DNA from: Collybia mongolica
Taxonomy: Eukaryota > Basidiomycota > Agaricomycetes > Agaricales > Clitocybaceae
Direction of reading: 5' to 3'
DNA: 64,000 nucleotides
NCBI GenBank assembly: GCA_013420905.1
Contig: JAAXNY010000002.1
Location: forward strand, 1-64,000
Below are positions 11,654-22,926 of the stretch, one piece after another. The notes under the pieces are model-generated. The model saw nothing but the letters and a program-made list of their open reading frames with translations, was not told the DNA's origin and made no database searches. Position numbers and translations under genes: made by a program. Position 1 is the stretch's first letter; every line of letters starts with the position of its first letter.

Positions 11654-12241
11654 CTGCGCCGTGCCCCCCCATCTATGTTTTTTTTTATCTACTTGTGTTT
11701 TCCCGGGCCCTAGTGCCCTTTTATTACTGATACCCAAATTCCCCCGCCTTTTGTTGGGCTTCAATTTTATTAATTGAAGTCCAACACATGTTTTACATAC
11801 AGTCCCCTGGACTATAAACAATACAATTGGTTTAACCGTTGTTCTATTGTCTTCATAAGAAAGCTTCTGGCCTTGCACCGGCTACTTAAGTTATAAATAG
11901 TACAGTTTAATTCTGGTGCAATTCTCTCGATCATTAAGACCGTGGTGCAATCACTGACTTTTTATAGACAATCTATTTCAATCCTTGTAACCTTGGTAGG
12001 TTTTTCCAAATCAATCTTGCTTATACCCATCTCCCCCTCAACACTGAATACAACTGTCCCAGTTGTAATGCAGACACTGCTGCGCTCCACATGAATTTTT
12101 ATGGAGCTCCTTTTTCAATTGGGCTCAGCATTTCAATTAGGCATGTGTCTCGGACCTGTTCAATTGAAATGTATAGATTTTTCTGGGGTAGAACGCGCGC
12201 AACAAATGAGAGGCTGGGTAGCACTTTCCTAGTCGTAGAGG
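11654..12241. other. Spacer between accessory genes 1 and 2 in element C
   Basis: This is non-coding and matches 4055-4649 of element A in reverse orientation. It holds the downstream region of gene 1 and the promoter region of gene 2. Confidence 0.6.
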
Positions 12242-12252
12242 TATAAAAAGGG
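12242..12252 (+). promoter_or_regulatory. TATA box of accessory gene 2 (element C)
   Basis: GTATAAAAAGGGC lies about 100 bp before the ATG at 12348, in the same place as in element A. Confidence 0.6.
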
Positions 12253-12706
12253 CATTGGCTGCACTATTTTTCCAAAGACCTCACCAGACTCTATTATACT
12301 CTCTTTACAACGTTCTGTTTCGAAAAACCAATTTCCTCTGCATTATTATGACTAGCCTCCCCAACTATCAAGACATCAAGAACTTCAAGATGGTCCAAGC
12401 TCAGTGGAACACCTTTCAAGCTTGTTTATCAATGGACACCCTTGTTGAACAAAGGGTCAGTGTCCGGAAGTTAGGAGAAACCGCGGTACACTTTTTACCA
12501 ATTAAACTTTTAACACCATTATCATAACCAGCTTTTACAATTTACAGCTACTCCTGACTGAGTCCAAAATGGTTTTGACGGAGCGGTCCTGGCAGAATGT
12601 TATCTTTGGTGTCCGTAAGGCATTCCAGGGACTACAACACATATACCCCAAGTTACTTCAAGAGCCCGTCTACCATAACATTGTGACTCTTACTGCCGCT
12701 ATTCAC

Positions 12707-14105
12707 GAGGTCTTTACACTAAGCCACATAACCCGTGCGGACTCCGTGCGGACACACGGACTCCGCACGGAGTCCGCACGGACTCATTTGGCAGGACCGT
12801 CAGCCAGACAAGAATCCGTGTCCGCACCGAGTCCGCATCAATCCGCGTAATTTTACGCGGACACGCGGACTAGCACGGACGGACAGCTCGCAGAGTCCGC
12901 GCGGCCAGTCGATTACTAATCGGATTAGTAATATAAATTTTATTTACACAAATTATATATACTATTTGTTATTAATAACATAACATAACGGCGGTGAAAA
13001 ACTTGCATCCGACTAGGTTCGAACGCGTAAAGGCACGAACATTACGTCATATGTTTGGCGTTCATAACCGTTGGGCAAGGCGGGCATTTCTAGCTACAGA
13101 ATCACTGGCCTCAAGTCAACGGACTTAGGTCACATGATTACGAGGCACGTGCAATGGTCACATTACCGTTGCCACGTCTTCGTTGGTTCTTTTCAACCAC
13201 ATCAACGACGCCCGCCAAAACCGCCAACGCCGACACCAACGCCAACGCACCCACGCCGCCAACGCCAACGCATCGAACGCCAACCGACATCAACATGACG
13301 ACGCACAAGACGGTGTGGGGAGAAGGATAGAAACGGACGCGGAACGAGGGGACGACGAGGAAAGGGCGCCCCGAGGGGCAGAACCAGGTGAGTCGTACAC
13401 CGCCGCTCACCCACACGCTCACCACGCAGCGCGTCCCCCCCTCCCCACTTCAGGAACTCGAAACGAAGGATACGGCCGCCAACAGCAACAGGAGGAAGGC
13501 GGCAACGACAACGACAACGACGAAGACAGCAACAGCAACAGCAGCAACAGTGCCGACGAGGCCTGCGGCAACGACGGCAACAGCAGCGGCAGCGGCGGCA
13601 CTAACAACGGCGCGACGACGACGACGACAACTACAACAAAGACGACCACCACCACCACGAGGATGACGACGACTAAGGACAACGAGGACGACGACGACAA
13701 CGACGACTAAGGACAACGGGGACAACGACAAGACAAGCGGCCAGTGCCGCCGCCGCTGAAACCCAGGCCGCTGACGACGTCGCGGGGGCCGACGAGGACG
13801 ACGGGGGGGCGGGGGCCCCCGCCCCCGCCTATATTAAATTATTTTATCATATATGTATTATACTTAGTAATAATATATGTTTTATTCTATTAATTATATA
13901 GATTGTTAGTAAGTAAAAGAGTAAGTAAGTGCTTCATAATAAAAGAAAGTAAGTGAGTCCGCGCGGACTCTGTGGAGTCCACACGGAGTCCGCGCGGAGT
14001 CCGTGCAGAGTCCGTGTGGACTTTGTGCTGTCCTTGCGGAGTCCGCACGGACTTTTGCAGTCCGCGCGGAGTCCGCAAGGACATGTGGGGGAGTGTAAAG
14101 TACAG
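12707..14105. mobile_element. Non-autonomous hAT-like element, 1399 bp, 8-bp TSD
   Basis: It is flanked by CTATTCAC at 12699-12706 and 14106-14113, and this sequence occurs once in the intact A copy. The ends are imperfect terminal inverted repeats sharing CTTTACACT, then CCACAT, then TGCGGACTCCG. Both arms contain many copies of a short palindromic motif around TCCGCGCGGA. No transposase is present. The interior (12940-13470) is shared with the region split by the LINE at 31.2-34.1 kb. The 8-bp TSD points to hAT, but other 8-bp-TSD superfamilies are possible. Confidence 0.8.
13183..13710 (+). CDS. Low-complexity open frame inside the hAT-like element
   Basis: A 175-codon frame begins MVLFNHIND and is dominated by Asn/Arg/His, then Asp/Asn/Ser and Thr runs from CAN/GAC-like repeats. 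A donor CAG/GTGAGT at about 13385 and an acceptor CTTCAG/GAA at about 13453 suggest a 65-70 bp intron. The diverged relative at 34.09-34.4 kb keeps both signals. Whether a protein is made is doubtful; several frames are open on both strands because of the repeat. Confidence 0.3.
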   Translation: MVLFNHINDARQNRQRRHQRQRTHAANANASNANRHQHDDAQDGVGRRIETDAERGDDEERAPRGAEPGESYTAAHPHAHHAARPPLPTSGTRNEGYGRQQQQEEGGNDNDNDEDSNSNSSNSADEACGNDGNSSGSGGTNNGATTTTTTTTKTTTTTTRMTTTKDNEDDDDNDD

Positions 14106-15299
14106 CTATTCACTGTCACCATGAAAAGGTCCGCACTGAGCACCTCTCTCAAACCGCAGTGCGTGCTTTTTACCTTATCTTGTACTTTACTGTTCTTAAA
14201 CTATGGTTTTCTGGTACTAGGTCCCTGCTACTGGTGGTGACATGGATGGTACCACTATTCCAGGCAAGGTCATTGCTGGTGGTGAATATGATGGTGACAT
14301 TGAAATGTCTGGTACTGACTTGGTATGTTTCTTTTTAGCTACTGCGCTGTCAGTGCGCGACATACTCAATGGCATCTCTTCTTTACTCAAGAATATGGTC
14401 ATTGATTCCGGCGCTATGGCCAGTGCTGCTGTCTCTGGACCAGTGACTAGTCATCTCCTCAGTGAAGGACCAATCACCCATAGTCGAAAGGAGAAGGAGA
14501 ACATTAAGGTTCCCTGCGTCAAAAGGACTAAGGCTGAAAAGGCTGCCATCAAGGTACCTGTTCTTGTTTTTACTCTGTCTATTACTTCGTTTCTTATTCT
14601 TACAGGACGGTAAGCATTCCGAGCTCAATTGCGGCAGCACTCTTTATCCCAAAAAGCGTACGAGGCAGGACACCCCGGATGAAGATCCAAAGGCATCTGC
14701 TGAGGGTACGTTTTCTAATAATAGATGATTCCAAATTTATACCGACTGTGTACAAGATACTCGCATCTTTATTGACTTCCGTCCCTCTAAGGAGCACAAT
14801 GTAGTCTTAGTGCAGGTGCGCTTGATTGCTGACATGGGCAATCCCATGTCGCACACCAAGCAAGCCCTTGGTAGGATGCTTTTAAACTACCGCGCTGAGT
14901 TGGAGGAGATCAGTCATACAGTGTCCTTCTTATTGAAGCGTCATGACACCACTATGGACAAAGTTACTCACCTTAATGGTCTAATGAATGAGGCCGCTCT
15001 GGAGGGAGGCTCTGACAAGGCTGCCACTGTGAGCACTACTGAAGTCCATGACCAGGATGACAATGACAAGGAGGAGGTAGCTCCGGCTGACGTGCCCTTG
15101 CCCAAGGTTGAAGACAACTTCATATCTGCTTGAGGGCAGTCCAATTAACTTCCTCCTTAGTTATGGTGTCCCTCTCCATGCTCCTTTGTATTACTGTCTT
15201 TACTTGGCTTAACACTGTCCTTACTACTGAAACACTGTCCTTACTGCTTAGCTTCGTTGCTTATACTGTCTTTACTGCTTTTGTTTCCATACTGATTTA

Positions 15300-18200
15300 T
15301 CACCTATACAACTTCCGGTGTGACTTAGTAGTTCGTGGTAGTGCCAGAGCTATCCCCTCCTTGGTCTTCTCACTAGAGCTTGACTCTGAATCAGACTGAT
15401 CTAATTGGACTCTATCAAAAGTATAGTCACGCTCCTTGTAAACTTGTCTATTAGCGGGATCTTTCAATTCCACTAAAGCATTTAATGTTTCACTAGAGAT
15501 GTCTATTAGATCTTGCAGATTGTCCGGCAGTTCAATTGCACTCCTAGAAAAATAGGGAATAACCCTAAACACCCCCACTTTATGTTGCCACACCAATCCA
15601 TCCATTTTGCAAACAATATAGGCTCCCCCGCGGTTTCGTCTCAGGACTATCATTGGTCCAAGGTACTGTGGTTTCAGCTTTTTATCGAGCAAACTTTTGA
15701 CCTCAGTATTTCTAACTAGTACTAAACTTCCTGGTTTGAAATCATAGTCTCTGATGGTCACACTGTGATCCTTCTCATACTGTAATAGTCTCCTTCATTT
15801 TTCTATATTGATATGTTTCCTCATATTGGCCACATGCTGGACGTGCTTAGCTAGAGCCTGCGCTCTAAACCCAATGAGTTCCTCTGTAGTCAATATTTTT
15901 CCCAGTAACTTTACTAACCAAGTGGCTTCAATGATATCTAACAGTAAGGTTGGGTGTGCGCCCGTAATCATAAAATAAGGGGAGCAACCTGTCCCTTTCC
16001 GTATAGTAATCCTGTCAGCCCACATTACATGGTGAAAGAAGTAGTACCACTTCTTTACATCACCACCCATAGCCTTGAAGACAGCTTGACACACATCCCA
16101 ATGTGCGCGCTCGGCGATCCCATTTCCTTTGGAATTATATGGTGATATATTTATTCCTGTAATACTGTACTTGGATTCCAGCCATGCTTTGGCTGCAACA
16201 AAGGCAGGACCATTATCCATTACAATTTCCATTAGGGAACCCCATCTACAGATTACTTCTTCAAACAGCCACCTTCCCAAGGTCTTGCCATCCTCAGATT
16301 TGAGGGGCGCACCTTCCATCCACGAGGACAGCGCGCACCTTCCTTGGACAATATATTTATAACTGTTAGACAATGGGCTCATATGCATGGTGTCCGCATG
16401 TAATACTTGGAATATAGACAGCGTGTGGGTTATGACAGGAGGGATTCTCAACAAAGTTAAGAGCCTTGTTTGACAGATGTGACACAACTTCACATACCAT
16501 GATACATCACATTCCATTTCTGGCCACCAAAATCTTTTATCTATTAAGGATTTTGTTGCATAGAAACCCCTATGTCCAACAGAATCGTGAGACGCCTTCA
16601 TCATATATGTTCAGTGATTTTTATCAACAACAAGCTGGTGCATGCTATTGATATTTTTCCTATACATCCGGCCCTCTGGATCCAAAAAGAAATTAGACGC
16701 CTGCCTTGCAAATTTTAGGTAGGCGCGATCTGTCATTCCTTTTGGTCTCTTTTGTGGTCTTTTTAACCATTCCTTTATTAAAGGTAGGTTTTTATCCTGT
16801 TCCTGTGCCATAGGTGTTTGTTTATACTTGTTGTATACTTCCCTTACCTTGGGGTCATATTTAAACTTTTCATTGGGTATGACAGTAGTATTTACAAGTT
16901 GCTTTAGATAAGCTTCTCTTTGAATACCAAACCATCCTAAACCTAAGTGCTGTTTTATTTCTCCAATAAATGCTGCTTCACCAGCCCAAGCATTGTTTAC
17001 TTCAACTTCAAAATCAGAGATTTCCTTGGCAAGTTGGAATAAATATCCACCACGTGTGTCAATAATTCCAAAGGGTCATCCAATCCCCAAGTTGGGTTGA
17101 TAAACCTTAAAGGTCCTGAGGGTTCATCGTAACCATTGTCTGGGTCCAGGTAGACAGGATCCCCTAGCCACACGTCTCATCTTGACAGACTATCTGGGCC
17201 AAAGCCTTTACCAGCTTTATGAACCAAAGTAAAGTGGAACATAAGTATCCTATCAATCCACCTATTTACCATTGCATTAGGTCCTAGACTTGGGTTTGAT
17301 AACATCCCCTTAATGTACTTCGCATCCGTTTCCACTACCAAATTTCATACTCCAATAAACCAATAATAACATGCCATTAGAACTCTCATTAATCCAAATA
17401 GGTCTCGTTTGGGTTGTGAGAAGTGCGCTTCGCGCTCATTCAGAGTTATCAAGTCAAATCTAGCATAGTGCTTTCTTCCAGGTATATCAGGGTCTTCCTG
17501 ATAGATTATGAGTTCTTTATCAACCCAGTTTTCGGGCAGAAAGATGATTCATTCATTCATTCATTCATATTTCAACACCACGGGAAAATATTTCCATAAT
17601 GGGATTTTTCTTCTCTTATGGCTTTTTACAGCATTTCTCCACAAATACAAAGTATTGTGACATAATTTGCATGTATTTGGGATGCTTACATAATGCCTTT
17701 GATGATGCCATCAAAATTATGCATATCTAATATTTCAAAGCATCGCGTTTCAAAATTTATTTTGTGATTTTCTCCATAACCAGTAAAGCTATTACCTTTG
17801 TTTTTATATGTTTGGAATGTACAAACATGGCTCTACAATTTCCTTGTTGAGCACATTTTTCCCACGGTCTATTTTGAGCAAGATATTAGAAATGTCCAGA
17901 TTCAGCTAGTTTTGAAGGTCTGTGTGTTATCCCAGGGGTGGATAAACATCTTATAACAACAATGACCCTGACCAAACATGACCCTTGTGGGAAATTATGC
18001 TAAACATTGGAATAATCAACAACTACTACTATATTTACCTGAAATACAAAGAGGATTGATTTCTCTATTTATTGACACATGTCACATGATTTATTCCACC
18101 ACATAAGTATACCAAATACATGACAACAATCTGAATGCTTATTTAGTGTACACAATCCTGGTAAAAGTTAGTTCTGATGGTTTTTGTGTTTTCTCCATAA

Positions 18201-21200
18201 CCAGGCAAGCTATGGCATTGGGTTTTGTGCACAGGCACTGCTTGTTTACTTTGTAACATTTTCCCATGGTCACATGACCTCTATAAACTATCATCTACAT
18301 TGTTTCTAGTCATTTTTACAACTTCCTGAATGTGGAATGGACTTATTTCTCCTAAGAAAAGAAATAAAGAACAAGTACCTGCCACACAGTGTGTTGGCCC
18401 ACTCCACCCAAGTATAGTAGCCTATGGCTTTCCATGATGTATCTACTGACAATACCACTGGCATATTCCAGGTGTAATTAATTGGACAGAGTGTGGGGCT
18501 ATTTTTAAGTGCATCTAATAATAGCTGCTGCACTTCTTCTTGCTCAGGCCCCCATATCCAAGGTTGACTACTTTTAGTTAACTTTTGAATTGGTTGGCCT
18601 ATACAGGTGAAATCTTTAATGAAATTCCTGCATACACCAATAGTTCCCATGTAAGCGTGTACTTCACTGACATCTTTGCATGGTCCCCATCTTTCAACTA
18701 CACCAATCCTATCAGTATTGTAGGTTTTTGTCCTTCATAGGTACATCTATGTCCTACCACTAGAATTTCACTTGCGCATAACGTAGACTTATATCCTGAA
18801 AAGGTTCCTCCAGAATACTTCATTCTCTGTACGACGCGATTTACATTTTGCATATGTTCCCAGAAGAAGCATCTAACACCTGGAGCACCAGGTAGCTCTT
18901 CTTCTGTTCCATCTGGTAGTTCATAGCGCATTGCTGGTCTGCGCACGGGTACGTCATCAATGTAGGGTATTGTGACATGTGGTACCTCATCCTGTAGGAT
19001 GTATGTGACACCATCATGAAATATTGGAACAGAATTCATCCATCCCATAGGGAGTGTTACTAGTCTCAGCATGCCAAACGGTGTTTGGAATGTGGTTAGA
19101 TTGCGCAAGGTTTCTGCCAAAGGCCTCTCATCATATCCTACATACAGATCCATCATTCCGCCACAAGCACGCCCTGCAAAGTGTTCTGCTAGTTCTTCAG
19201 TAGTGGGTGGTAAACCCGAGTGCACTATTGTGACTGCATTCAGCGGTTCTAGACTATGTACAATTCTAAGTTTCTTTCCTGGGCCTTTCTTTAATACAGT
19301 AAACCATCTAGACCTATATGATGAATTGGACCTCTTGTAGACCCCTGCATCAATTTTAGTCTTAATGATTTTACAAACATCTTCATAGATCCCTGGTGGG
19401 ATTCTAATGTTCCTTTCTGTCCACAGCGTATGTGGGACTACTGGTATTTTGACGGGAGGAAAATATTCCTTCTTAAAGCTACCACGCTCACTATCATTCC
19501 AAGCAAAACCATCGTTATGTTTGCACATAAAGTTGTGGATTATATCCATCTCTTTAGGTTTTAAGAAGCTCTCTTCTTCGTGTACTCTTTGGAAATCCAC
19601 GCGCCTTTCCTCAGTATACCTTCCAGTTGGTTTAAATGGAGGTGGGTTAGGCGTTAGAACTGGTAGAGCTGCTAAAGGGTCACCCTTTATATCTCTGATA
19701 ATTCTAAATTTATCAGGCAGATCTGCCAGTGTTGGTTTTGTTTTCAAATGTACTGGTTTATACTTCTTTCCTACTAGCTGATCTATGGACTCAATATTAC
19801 ACTTTTCACCTGTTACCGTTCCAAGACCATGCTCGTTAGTGCCAATTTGCCACTGCTTTAATTTACTTGAAGCTTTATCAAGCATGGGCTGTTCTTGAGC
19901 GTATGTCATAGGTCTAGTGGGTGTACTTGTCTGGTCCCTTCTGTTATGCTCGTAGTTTATTACTGGTCCATTGCTCTCATCTACGGAAGCCAAGTACGTG
20001 GCTAGTAATTCATGTTCAGGTACTGTACTATTCATGTTTACATCACTTCTAGACAAAAAGACATCTCTAAGTTCTTTGTGACCAAAATTCCGCTTATCAG
20101 TAGGGTGTCTATAACCCGTTATAATAAAGTTTCCGTTCTCATCTTCAGCAATTTCTACAGCTAGCTCTCCTTGATCACTTTGGATTAATTCATCAAAGGC
20201 CAAAAATCCTGCTCCGGTTGTCTTTTCAACAGCTTAGGCAGTGATCCCTTTGCATGGGTAGGGATAGTACACCTTCGTCCCGTGTTAGGGTCTGTGATAG
20301 TGACTACTTGTCCCCTGTCTCTAGCATTTTTGATCTGACTTTCCGTGAGTGTATCAAACGGTCTCCCAAGCAATACTTTGTATGCAGGTGAATTTATGAT
20401 ATGTACTTTGAGGTAAATGGCCATGTCATTAAACAAGAAAGGGACGTTGCACGCTAATCCCACTGTTTTCTCCACTTGTTTATTAGCACTCTGCATGTGT
20501 ATGACAATGTCTGGATCCCATGAAATGTCCAAGTCTAAAGCCGTTTGTTTAGCCATTGATACTATTTGGGATCCCCCATCTAATAAAGATTCCTCCGTTC
20601 CTACCCCATTTATTACTGGATATACTGCGCGCAAAGAGGCTGATTCTTTTGCTACATACAACTGTTTGGGCTCTTCCCCGACTGGTAAAGACTCTAAATA
20701 TTGTAGGACTGGGTCTCCACATATTATAGATCCCTTAGGTATTCCACCACGGTCATACTCTGAGATGAAGAAAGACTGGAATGGGGTTGACTCTACTGGT
20801 AGCACGTCATGCTGTAAGTAGTTATCATCAAGTTCCCAGTCCCCTCCAAAGGGTAAGGCATCTTCCTCATCTGTTCCGTTTATTTGCAAGTTAGCGTCCC
20901 TTTGGGTGAGGGATTTACGTCTGGCAGTTACAATATTCTTTATCCCATCTCTAATGGTTTTTGACAAGCCCATTAACTCTCCTGTGGTCAATGTGATAGG
21001 GTTGTCTAACACTTTAGCAATTATATTGCCACCTTTTAATTTTACTTCTATCAGGGACTTAGTTTCATAAGTCGGACCACGCTTGGTGTTAAAATTAGGT
21101 AGCAGATCAACTGGTTCAGGGTTGCGTTCCATTCTCTGGGGTATGTAGGGTACTGCGGGCACATCAATGTAGGGTAATTCTTTTTGTACTGGAGACTTTA

Positions 21201-21390
21201 CTGATGATTCAACAATTTTTACTTTCTTTTTCCTAGGAGGCGGTGCTACCGGCTCCTCTTCACTACTATCCTGAGTACTCTCCGAATCATTACTTTCTTG
21301 ATGACTATTTCTATTTTTACTATGGTCCTCAGGCTGTCTCTTGGAATGCAACCTAGTCGTAGGTCTAGCGTGTTCCTTAGCCTCCTTCAT
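15300..21390 (-). pseudogene. Element C pol: protease, RT, RNase H, integrase (broken)
   Basis: Protease lies in 21390-20185: LLDGGSQIVSM and YKVLLGRPFD, with DGGS in place of the usual D[ST]G. RT lies in 20203-18698: GVYKRSNSSYRSRWF, DLYVGYDE, LPMGWMNS and the active site PYIDDVPV. A frameshift near 18715 separates RT from the following GTIGVCRNFIKDF frame. RNase H (18650-18413) is cut by the insertion 17507-18412. Integrase lies in 16811-15300 and is broken by two TGA codons at 16611-16613 and 15795-15797, where A has CGA. PR and RT also overlap out of frame near 20195. The RT belongs to a gypsy lineage common in mushrooms. Confidence 0.88.
17507..18412. other. Orphan 906-bp insertion in the RNase H region of element C
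   Basis: It is absent from the A copy, where GATAGATATAGTAG is continuous. It holds an ATTC microsatellite (about 17549-17571) and two copies of TTCTCCATAACCAG followed by AAGCTAT (about 17773 and 18192). There are no terminal inverted repeats, no coding frame and no clear target duplication. Its class is unknown. Confidence 0.6.
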
Positions 21391-21395
21391 TGGAC

Positions 21396-22768
21396 CTAAT
21401 TGAAACCCAACTCTTTAACCTTGTTTTGGTTATTGAGCTCTGCTACCTGCCCTAATAAAGTACTCATTTGTGCTTGTAAGGCTACTATGTCAGGATTCAG
21501 CGTGCTCTTTGCAGTAGGATTATAGTTATTATATATATATTCCTGTTTCTGCATCTGAGGCGGTACTGGCAATGCAGTTTGCACGCTCTGTTGTCCTAAC
21601 ATTTGTTGTGCTTGAAATTGGGCCATTTGTGCCATTATGGCTTTCAAGGTTCCAATGTCGTTACTATTGTCTACTGCATTATGTGACTGATGCATAGCTG
21701 ACAATACTCCTGGAGCAGGTCCTTCCGTGACATCTCTGTAATAAAGGGCTGCTACCTTCTTTGAATGGAAGTGTTCCACTTTATCTTTCAATGATACCAT
21801 TTCTGGTTCTCTTGGAATATATGATCCGTCTGGTAAACATACTCCTCCATTTGCATTGGTTTTTATTTTTCCTTCTTCAAAATGTTTCTGTTTCTCGGGA
21901 CAGGCCATTATGAAGTGGCAACGGCCTGTCCTGCCTGTGTGGCATTAGACTGATTATTCCCTAGCAGGGTTAGCCTTCCTTGTACTTGGGATCTAAAGAC
22001 TTTGTCTAGACATCCCAAGAACTTGGTAACTAATTCTCAGTTAGAGATAATAGGTGGCCTAACATCCAAGAGTTTAATAGATTCTGCTTTGAATTCACAC
22101 TTTAGCTTTTTCAGCATGGCCTCATTGGTTACTCCAATACGTGGGTTGGTGGGACACACAGCTTCTAACTTGGCTACTGATCCTTCTACTTGATTGAGTG
22201 CTTCCAGATAACTAGAGATCAACTCTGTCTTGAAATCCGTCCAAGTGCCTGTTTTATAGTGGTCTGATGCCCTCCACTCATTCTCTGATTGTAGGTCTGC
22301 GTATTTTCCTAACATTAACTTCTTTTCTTCATCATTTATAATGTTACACTCCTTCCATAGGACCTCCATTTGCTCCAGAAACCGGATTAAACCCGTGGGC
22401 TCTTTTCCTTTAAATACTGGTGCATCATGGACGCCTGGTTGGGGCATATATTTACAAGGGGGGTCAGTCATGATTACTGAATGGTTCTGAGTAGCTAACA
22501 AGTTCGGGTTTGCTACTGGGTTTACTACAGATGATCTTCCACATGCTACTGGTCTACTAGTAGTTGATATGTTTCCTAAGGGCTCTGGGGTTCTAAATAC
22601 TTGCCTTGGTCCTGAAGATCCAAAGGCTGGTTGTGAAGACCCTTGCATGCGCGCTTGTCTAGGAGGTGGTAACGGCTCTGTTACTCCAGTGTTTTGCAAA
22701 TTTTTAGTCTTCCACGTTTTTGTAGCTACTTGTCTTGCAAGTGGCTGATTAGTTAGTCTGTTTGACAA
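21396..22768 (-). pseudogene. Element C gag
   Basis: There are two frames. 22768-22037 has a Pro/Arg-rich N-terminus, then a gag-like core (FKGKEPTGLIRFLEQMEVLW, DFKTELISSYLEALNQVEGS). 21908-21396 has a linker with Gln-rich stretches. Between them the sequence reads GRTGRCHFIMACPE, which looks like the remains of a CCHC zinc knuckle. Gag would form the particle and package RNA. The break between frames is probably a stop or frameshift from decay; the boundaries of the original frame are uncertain. Confidence 0.7.
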
Positions 22769-22906
22769 GCTGGCTTGTGGGTGCAGCTCTTGAGACAGAT
22801 TGACTAAACTTTCTCTGCTCTACTTCAATTTGTAGACAATGTTACTCGTCTTGGTATAATATTTTTCAAAGAAAGATGCTCTCTTTAGACTATTCAAAAC
22901 TCTGAA

Positions 22907-22924
22907 CCCTTGCGGTGGGCTCCA
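22907..22924 (-). other. Primer binding site of element C
   Basis: Two bases inside the 5' LTR the minus strand reads TGGAGCCCACCGCAAGGG. It starts with the TGG expected to pair with a tRNA 3' CCA. I cannot name the tRNA. Confidence 0.65.
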
Positions 22925-22926
22925 GA

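Larger units (their letters stand above)
12348..15133 (+). pseudogene. Accessory gene 2 of element C, split by a transposon
   Basis: The exons match those of the gene in element A: 12348-12485, then 12548 onward to the insertion at 12707, resuming after 14105, and ending with the acidic C-terminal exon and TGA at 15131-15133. The intron positions are kept. At the end of exon 2 the A-copy sequence ACCGCG/GTGCGT reads ACCGCA/GTGCGT, so the donor survives. Most differences from A are CpG to TpG/CpA. The 1.4-kb insertion within exon 2 breaks the gene. The remaining pieces show no obvious nonsense codon, unlike pol of the same element. Confidence 0.72.
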
